Shown here piece after piece: positions 57,386 to 64,000 of a stretch of 64,000 bases of DNA. Source of the stretch: Plenodomus lindquistii (Eukaryota > Ascomycota > Dothideomycetes > Pleosporales > Leptosphaeriaceae); the NCBI GenBank assembly GCA_025504975.1, contig JANUWI010000007.1, positions 496,001 through 560,000 on the forward strand, in the 5' to 3' direction. Positions within the stretch are counted from its first letter, which is position 1; the number at the start of each line of letters is the position of its first letter. Under the pieces are notes generated by a model. The model saw nothing but the letters and a program-made list of their open reading frames with translations, was not told the origin of the DNA and did not search any database. Position numbers and translations under genes: made by a program.

Positions 57386-59106
57386 ATGAGACCTCCAACA
57401 GCGGGCACACTTGCGCGATGGAGCACACAACCCGCCGCCGCATCGCCCGCAGGCGCATACGGCAGAGCGGCAGCCTATAGACGGATATCCACAGCACCCA
57501 TGGCCCGCAATCCAGCGACACGAACATCGCTGCCAGCACAAGCACCGCCTTCGCCCCTCCCCTTTCTGCGAAGCAATTTCCTACCCGAGGACGTTGTCTT
57601 CCGAACCTCGTCTGCATACACCCGCCAGTTCTGCTCGAGGCCCGCACTACAGGAACAAGCGCAGAAACAAAAGCCCGCAGCGCCCGAAGAGCCCAAAGCG
57701 AAGCCAGCCGCAAAGAAGCCTGTAGACCCTGCAGACCCTGCAGACCCTGCAGACCCCGCGACCGAACAGGCTGCGGGCGAAGCGGGGAAAGAAGGTGAAG
57801 AGGCCAAAGAGAAGAAGACCGGAGAGGAAGAAACCGGCGAGCAAAAGGAAGGCGAGGAGGGTACGAAGAAGGAGAAGAAGGATACGCCCCCGCCTCCACC
57901 CCATGGCGACAAGACACCATGGCAAGTCTTTACGGAAACCCTGCAGCAAGAGTTCCAGGCCTCCAAGGAATGGAACGAGTCCACCAAACAACTAGGCGGC
58001 TCAATCCACGACTTCACACAAAACCCTCAGGTGCAGAAGGCGGCGGAGATGACCGAAGCGGCCAAGACAAAGACTGCCCAAGCACTCAAGGCTACCGGAC
58101 GTGCTGTGGGTCAAGGCGCAGCATGGACGTGGGACACCATGCCCGTCAAAGGTGTGCGTGCGGCTGCCAGAGTCACTGGAACCGGTCTCGACTACGCTAC
58201 ACGGCCTGTGCGACAGACCAAGGCCTTCCAGGCCGTCAAGGAGACCATCGACGATGGTAGTTCCTCGAGATACGGAGGCTGGACAGAGAAAGAGGAGCGC
58301 AAGAGGAGGAGGGAACTGAGGGAACTTAACGAACTGCAGCGGACAGGAGGCAAGCGTGCGGAGCCTATGGAAGAAGACCCTAAGTATGACCATCAGTTCC
58401 ATAATTGTAGCGCCTTGCTGACATTTTCAGTGCCGGTACCAACGTCACCCTTCACAAGGACGCAAAGTACAAGGAGGTCTGGCGGGAGTGGAAAGACAAT
58501 TCCAAGCTTGCACAGGGCTTCTTCAGCATGAAGTCCATGTACAACGAGTCCGACAATCCTCTCATTTCGACTGCGCGCAGTATCTCCGACCGCATCACTG
58601 GCTTCTTCGCCGAGAACGAGACGGCAATGGTCATCAAGAAGTTCCGCGAGATGGACCCCAACTTCCAAATGGAACCCTTCCTTACCGAGATGCGAGAATA
58701 CATCCTGCCGGAAGTCCTGGATGCATACGTCAAGGGAGATGTTGGAGTGCTCAAGGAGTGGCTTTCAGCAGCACAGTACTCGGTCTATGCGGCGTTGATG
58801 CAACAATATCAAGCCGCTGGTCTCAAGTCTGATGGCAAGATCGTCGACATTCGAGGTGTAGACGTGCTGAACGCGAAGCTCCTGGAGCCTGGTGAGATCC
58901 CAGTCTTCATCCTTACATGCCGGACACAAGAGGTACACGTCTACAAGAATGCCAAGTCAGGAGAACTCGCATCTGGCATGGACGACAAGGTGCAGCAAGT
59001 CACATACGCTATTGGTGTTACCCGGATACCGGAAGATGTCAACAACCCCGAGACGCGGGGATGGAGATTGATCGAACTCCAGAAGAGCGCAAGAGACTAC
59101 TACTAA
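57386..59106 (+). CDS. TIM44: TIM44, mitochondrial inner-membrane import motor subunit
   Basis: Exons 57386-58383 and 58431-59106 encode 557 residues; the 47-nt intron starts GTATGA and ends TTTCAG, giving EEDPNAGTNVTLHK. The first 100 residues are Arg/Ser/Ala-rich (presequence). A charged linker with Pro-Ala-Asp repeats and poly-Pro follows. The conserved part includes TPWQVFTETLQQEFQASKEW and the C-terminal Tim44 domain from FFSMKSMYNESDNPLISTAR to VTRIPEDVNNPETRGWRLIE. Tim44 tethers mtHsp70 to the TIM23 channel. The frame is open upstream with another ATG at 57221, so an N-terminal extension is possible. Confidence 0.95.
57725..57760. repeat. Four 9-bp units coding Asp-Pro-Ala repeats in TIM44
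   Basis: Three identical GACCCTGCA units and a fourth variant encode DPADPADPADPA in the linker after the presequence; likely to vary in length between strains. Confidence 0.85.
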
Positions 59107-59889
59107 TCGACATGTCTTCGCCCTTCCCATTCTGTTCCATATAACGATGTTGTACCATTATCATGTTTCTTCTCGCATTTTCCAAAGGCGGTTCCCGGAT
59201 CTTCCGCATCTTTCTGGCGTCCAAAAAGAGTCCATTTGGAGTCTCGATACGACTGTCTACATCTCCAATCTGTGATTGGAGGATGTTTTATTGCTCTGGT
59301 GTAGGATGGTGGGTATGATGTTGAAACGAAGAAGCACTCTCCCACTCTGTATGTATAGTATTTCGGATGATATAGCTGGGTCGTCAAGGTAGACGACATC
59401 ACAGCAGAAGGGGGATGCTCAGAGGGGCACGAAGACGTTGCCTGAGCCGAGTATGTGTAGTAATTGACAATGCTCGAGGATATCACTATCTATTTTGAAC
59501 GACATGTGAAGATGTAGCTTGGATCTTACTCGCAGACTCATGTCTGGTGTACGGCAAATGGAAAACTCGAGTAGACCCCTACAACGATGTAATTTCGACT
59601 TTATGATACGCACATTCCATACACCTGCAGCCGAGTCGGACTACACGACCTACGCAGTCAAAAAAAAATCAATCTCTTGGCTCCTTCCACATTTTCTTTT
59701 TCACCGCTGACAACCTGTTGCATTTGTACCGAGGCACAAAGACAAACCTCCGTCTCTGACCCCGACATACCGAGTCCAAGCGCAACGGCACCTCCGACCC
59801 TATCGACATCTTTGCACACCGCCGACCTTGACCACTGACTTTTCTGCTTCCGCCCGCTAGCTTGAATCTGCTGGTTCTCGGCGCCTGTC
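59107..59889. other. Intergenic region
   Basis: 783 bases between TIM44 and the thioesterase gene, both on the plus strand. No additional gene is supported. Confidence 0.5.
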
Positions 59890-60967
59890 ATGTTTTCCGC
59901 AAGGATCGCCATATCGAGGCATGTGGGTCATGGAGGTATACTACTCCGGCGCGAGGTCGGCGGGGCGTCGGGAAGTATAAGAGAGATTGGGGGCCGTTCA
60001 TGGATTGGCTCTCAAAAAGGAAGTGTGACCAGGCAGTTGAGAGGACGTAGTACTATTGGTAAGTTTCATGCATTATTCCTTACAAGGCTCTGGTCTATTC
60101 ACATCATCCAAACATGAATAAGGAAATTTAAAAGACTAACATATCTCCCCCCCCCCCATAGCATCCTCACCACCACCTCCACCACCAGATCTCGCTCCTC
60201 TACCCAACGCGCCAAAATCCACACCCCCACCTCCACCACCCAGAAAATCAATCCTCATACGCCTCCCCATCGCCGTAGCCCTCACCCTCCTCACCTTCAC
60301 CACCGGCTTCATCATGGCCGGCACCCCCGCCATATCCCCCATCCGAGCCCTCGCCAACCCCCCCACCGACGCCGAAACCCTCTCCCTCTTCCAACCCCCC
60401 AGCGAATCCATTTCCGAAATCGAGCGCCAAATCTGGACCCACCCGCTCACAAAGTCTCTCCTCTCGGACCCAAAATACACAGCCGCACGGCCCCACCTCA
60501 AGATCCCAGCCGAACTGCGCCCGCAGAATCTCACGGGCGGGACGCTGCTGGGCGAGGATAAAATTGCGGTGCCGCCGTTACAATTCACCACGGAAGATGG
60601 GTCGAGTTATGTGAGTATACAGTATCTTGGGTCGGCGCTTTGTGGACACCCGGGGATCGTGCATGGCGGGTTGCAAGCTACGCTTCTTGATGAAGGGCTC
60701 GCGCGCTGCTGTTTCCCTGCGTTGCCGAATAAGGTGGGTGTGACGGCGAGTTTGAACATTGTGTACAAGGCGCCCGTTATGGCGGGTCAGTTTGTGGTGT
60801 TGAGGGCTGAGACGACAAAGGTGGAGGGGAGGAAAGCGTGGGTTAAGGGCCATTTGGAGACGTTGGTTGATGCGGAGAAGGGGGAGAAGGCTGTGGTGTT
60901 GACGGAGGGTGAGGCGCTGTTTATTGAGCCCAGGCAGGCGGCGCAGATGAAGAGGGTTGTGTCGTAG
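59890..60967 (+). CDS. Membrane-anchored hotdog-fold thioesterase (4HBT/THEM4-like)
   Basis: Exons 59890-60058 and 60162-60967 encode 324 residues; the 103-nt intron starts GTAAGT and ends with a ten-C run before CATAG. The N-terminus is Arg/Gly-rich with almost no acids (IAISRHVGHGG, LLRREVGG), like a mitochondrial presequence. A Pro-rich stretch and one hydrophobic segment follow (LIRLPIAVALTLLTFTTGFI). The hotdog domain has GHPGIVHGGLQATLLDEGLA, with the catalytic Asp/Glu region, and KVGVTASLNIVYKAPV. It probably hydrolyses acyl-CoA at an organelle membrane; the substrate is unknown. Confidence 0.85.
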
Positions 60968-61889
60968 ATGTTGAGGAGAGGGGAAAGATAATGGCATTGC
61001 TTGGTGTTTGGGAGTCATTGGTCTGGTCTGGTATGGTGTTTAGAGAAGACGGGATGGAGGCATGGGGGCTTCTTGCTTGCGTGTCAATAACTCAGTAGAG
61101 CTAGATGTCACTGTGAATCACACACACATTCATGACGCATCCGTCACACTGCAATGCCCACAGAAATTGTGTTTGACACTCGCTTCTTCATTATAATATT
61201 AACGTCCAACATGCGTCAACAGATAGTTCGAAACGCATCTTCCGCCGGACACGGCCCACCAGTCTACTCCCTTTTCCTCCCTTATACATACAAAGAAAGA
61301 TGCAAGGATTCTTCCCCCTTCTTCTAGATCCGCATTAGATAGCCCAGAACAAGCTGACTCTCTCACACATACACCAACCAACCACAGAAAACCGCTCATA
61401 TACAACGCACACACACACACACAGAGGCGAGGGAACATGTGATCGTGAGGTCAAGATTCCAACAGCGATAAGATAGAAAAGATATACCTGCAAATGAGAT
61501 ATGGAAATGAAAGACCAAGAAGCGAAGTCGGTGTATTATTTACACTGGTGGAAAGCTGGCGGTGGAGGTGGTGTTTGACGCATTCAAGAACGCGTCGGGT
61601 ATCGGGAGAGATGGATAGCGACAGGCACATATCTGTGTGTGTATGGTGGTGTGGTGAGAATGCGCGCAAAAGAAAGAGCAAATTCACAAAAGAATGGGAT
61701 TTTTATAAGGACGCCCGGCGCTTGAGGGTATGCAAATGCTTCGAAGAGATTTGCTGGATATACAAGGAATCGAAAAGGGAATCCGTTGCAGGGCTGTAGC
61801 CGCTTCTCGCGTGTTTCGCGTGTTTGTATCTGAGGGTCTTCGGTGACAGAAAGTAGAGAGCCGTTGGCCATGTGGGAAAGGTCGTAGTT
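60968..61889. other. Intergenic region with CA repeat
   Basis: Convergent 3' flanks of the thioesterase and the right-edge gene. A CA dinucleotide run is at 61408-61423. Confidence 0.5.
61408..61423. repeat. (CA)8 microsatellite
   Basis: Eight CA units in non-coding DNA. Confidence 0.9.
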
Positions 61890-64000
61890 CTACCTTCCTA
61901 GGTTCAGCCACGACATGTCTTCCTTCTTTGAGGCGTCTTGGTTGTGGTTGGGACCGGGGAACATGGTGACTGTACTTTCATGGCCGACGCGTGGTGGTGG
62001 ATAGAATGAGTTGTATGTTGGGCTGGGCATTGCATCGTGCTCAGGCCTCGGTGGCCTCTGTGGCGGGCCTGAGCCGCCTGGGAACAACGTCGCTGAACTG
62101 TCGCGATCCTGTGCTAGACCGAGACGCGGTGGCGCAGGGTACATTGAGCTGAACTTGCTCTTTGGCTCGCTCGGTGGCGGCGCAGAACTTGCATTACCAG
62201 TGGGAAACATCGTGAATGTGCTGTCCCTGGCGTCAGGAATGACGGGTGAGTGTTCGCCTTGGCCGGGGTAGAAGGAGCTGAAGTTGCTCTTGGGATAGAA
62301 TGAGTCGGTGCCGTCGGGGTAGTATGAGCTGGCAACGTCGTACTTGCTGTTGGGATCAATGACCATGCTACCAGTGTAAGTACTGCTGGCTCGTTGATCC
62401 TCACCCACCGGGGTCCAAGTTTCGACCGGTTGCTGGTAGTAGTGGTCATTGTGGCCGCTGACACCAGACCTCGTGCTACCATTCGAGTTGGCCCGGCTGA
62501 GTTCTGCCTGCATTGGCTGCACTTGGTGGGGAAGAATGCTAGTAGGGGTACCCAGTGTTGGGCTGCCACTGGCCACACGGCTCAGGCGCTGCCCGTCGAA
62601 TTGGGTCTGAGGTATTTGTAGAGGTGCAAGAGGTGCAATGTGTTGTGAGGGATGCCGACTGTACATTCGAGAGTTGGTGTATTGTGAGACACTTGCAATG
62701 CTTGTGCGGTCTGACGCGTAGGTGGATCGATCAGGCTGAACATTGGCAAGGTTCGTGGCTTCATTGTTTGCAAAGTACCGACTCCAGCCCGAACTCCTTG
62801 CGCGTGGAGCAGATTTGACAGGTGGTGTCCGTCCAGAGTTTTGGCGAACCATGGCATCCATGCGAAGCGTCTCTGGCTTGAGACCCTCTGGCTTCAAATC
62901 GAACTTCGAGAGCTCAACAGGGTCCGAGTAACCTAGAGGACTGCTCTTTTTGACCAGACCTGCAGTGCTAGCATCACTTGCTTGGTTCTTCTTGTGGTTT
63001 CCTGGACGACCCTGGATGATGGCGAGCGATGTCACGGAGTCATTGTTCTGTTGATATGGCTGAGCAATGACGGATCCACCAGCTTCCTTCATGAACTCGG
63101 CGCCTCGGTCGGCAAAGCTCATGCGATCCTTCTCGGCGTATCCCTGGCTCTTCTGACTCTTGTTCTTCCTGTACTTTAAACAGAAGAGGATAAGGATGAG
63201 AACGGCTGCGATGCCGAAAATGGTACCCAATGTGGCACCAAGCACAGTTAGCATCTTGCCCTTGTTACTCGGCGGACTCGCAACCGCTGGTACATCTGTA
63301 GAGCTGGGCGTTGCAGATGCAGATACCGTGGCCGATGTTATAGATGACGATATCGTTGATGAGGATTCGGACTGGATCAAAACATTCTGTCCGTTGAAGA
63401 CCTCAGTTGCGTTCAACCATGAATTCGCCTGAGCATCGAAGAGAACTAGTGGGTCGGTTTGGTTCCCACCGCTGGCAACCGTCAAGCCGTCATTACCTTG
63501 TGCAAGAGAGTAACCAGATCGTGTCGACGTAGGGGCATAAGTTGCATTGTATTTTGACCAGTCGGATACCTCCACACGTTTGACCTTGTCAGCTGCGACA
63601 GTTGCTCCAGGTGCAGCAGGAGTTCCGTCCTTATTCATGATCAGAAGTCTTTCCACCTTGTTCGGCGTAACACTCATGTCGAACTTTTCCAGTACGACAC
63701 TTCCGTCCTTCCCGGTGACCATTGCACACTGTACAGCTTCCTGGTTTGCGATAGGTTGCTGTAGAGTTGTGCCTGTATTGCGCCAGCCTTGTGCTTCATC
63801 GAATTTCCATATAGCGGTGTTGGAAGCTCCACCACCAACCAGATATGCGGTCTTGGAGTCCGCTGCCATCAGCATGGGCTTCACCGTAGGCGGCGCGCCC
63901 GCTGAAGGTAGACTCTGGACTGCATAAGGCGATTGTGTTGAGAAAAGAAATGATTGCGTGGAGGGTCCAATTTCGCCAGTATCCTGTGATCCTGCGTAGA
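61890..64000 (-). CDS. Single-pass membrane protein with kelch-like ectodomain, partial (5' end outside window)
   Basis: The minus-strand frame is open from the right edge to the stop at 61890, about 703 codons, so the start lies beyond 64000. The visible ectodomain has two degenerate kelch-like units (YLVGGGASNTAIWKF...GW and VASGGNQTDPLVLF...SW). A Ser/Thr-rich stalk and one transmembrane helix (MLTVLGATLGTIFGIAAVLI, around 63170-63255) follow, then basic KYRKNKSQK. The long cytoplasmic tail is Ser/Pro/Gln-rich and ends with repeated Phe/Tyr-Pro units (SFYPKS, SFYPGQ, TMFPTG, SMYPAP, TLFPGG, SFYPPP, TMFPGP). I do not recognise a named family; a wall-sensing or polarity role is speculation. 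Confidence 0.8.
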   Translation of the reverse strand, partial: YAGSQDTGEIGPSTQSFLFSTQSPYAVQSLPSAGAPPTVKPMLMAADSKTAYLVGGGASNTAIWKFDEAQGWRNTGTTLQQPIANQEAVQCAMVTGKDGSVVLEKFDMSVTPNKVERLLIMNKDGTPAAPGATVAADKVKRVEVSDWSKYNATYAPTSTRSGYSLAQGNDGLTVASGGNQTDPLVLFDAQANSWLNATEVFNGQNVLIQSESSSTISSSITSATVSASATPSSTDVPAVASPPSNKGKMLTVLGATLGTIFGIAAVLILILFCLKYRKNKSQKSQGYAEKDRMSFADRGAEFMKEAGGSVIAQPYQQNNDSVTSLAIIQGRPGNHKKNQASDASTAGLVKKSSPLGYSDPVELSKFDLKPEGLKPETLRMDAMVRQNSGRTPPVKSAPRARSSGWSRYFANNEATNLANVQPDRSTYASDRTSIASVSQYTNSRMYSRHPSQHIAPLAPLQIPQTQFDGQRLSRVASGSPTLGTPTSILPHQVQPMQAELSRANSNGSTRSGVSGHNDHYYQQPVETWTPVGEDQRASSTYTGSMVIDPNSKYDVASSYYPDGTDSFYPKSNFSSFYPGQGEHSPVIPDARDSTFTMFPTGNASSAPPPSEPKSKFSSMYPAPPRLGLAQDRDSSATLFPGGSGPPQRPPRPEHDAMPSPTYNSFYPPPRVGHESTVTMFPGPNHNQDASKKEDMSWLNLGR

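Noticed and set aside
57378..58017. Minus-strand frames over TIM44 rich in Ser, Leu and Arg
   Set aside because: Antisense of the charged, repetitive TIM44 linker.
1..64000. tRNA, rRNA or riboswitch genes
   Set aside because: A by-eye scan of intergenic DNA for B-box-like sequence and cloverleaf arms found nothing convincing; a covariance-model search would be decisive.

Overview
The window is nuclear DNA of a filamentous ascomycete, most likely a dothideomycete such as a member of the Pleosporales. This assignment is inferred from gene content and gene structure. Genes are dense and lie on both strands. They carry few, short GT-AG introns (about 45-110 bp, one of 195 bp) with CTAAC/CTGAC branch sites. 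Several products are typical of Pezizomycotina: a CYP504-type P450, a fungal kynurenine formamidase, secreted rhamnogalacturonan acetylesterase, Whi2, Med16 and an Hst3/4-like sirtuin. I found no bacterial, viral, CRISPR or intact transposon signal and no convincing tRNA or rRNA gene.

Left part (1-9.3 kb): a gene-poor edge carries five copies of a 35-bp motif, three in one orientation and two inverted. It is followed by a PRISE-like reductase gene and a catabolic group: a CYP504-like P450 (phenylacetate hydroxylation), fumarylacetoacetase and homogentisate 1,2-dioxygenase. Together these suggest a route from phenylacetate (and tyrosine) through homogentisate to fumarate and acetoacetate.

9.7-23.2 kb: S-adenosylhomocysteine hydrolase, a Whi2-like BTB stress regulator (six exons), a GCN20-type ABC-F protein, and an unidentified 1,101-residue disordered protein.

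23.2-34.4 kb: a 2.8-kb gene-poor stretch, an orphan 112-residue ORF, an aminoglycoside-phosphotransferase-like gene broken by one in-frame TAG, a secreted AA12/sorbosone-dehydrogenase-like quinoprotein, stomatin-like protein 2, kynurenine formamidase and a small Ser/Thr/Ala-rich GPI-type surface protein.

35.9-52.9 kb: an F-box-like protein with a C-terminal Cys/His cluster, TRM11, rhamnogalacturonan acetylesterase, a long rhomboid-family protein, a PI-PLC X-domain protein, an Hst3/4-like sirtuin and Mediator subunit 16.

53-64 kb: the YchF/OLA1 GTPase with a striking in-frame non-AUG leader that looks like a mitochondrial presequence, a PPPDE-fold protein with an apparent GC-AG intron, divergent mitochondrial uS11m and TIM44 genes sharing a short promoter, a membrane-anchored hotdog thioesterase, and a single-pass membrane protein cut by the right edge.

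All exon models were drawn by eye from reading frame, splice signals and family conservation. No database search was run, so function calls rest on recognised motifs.
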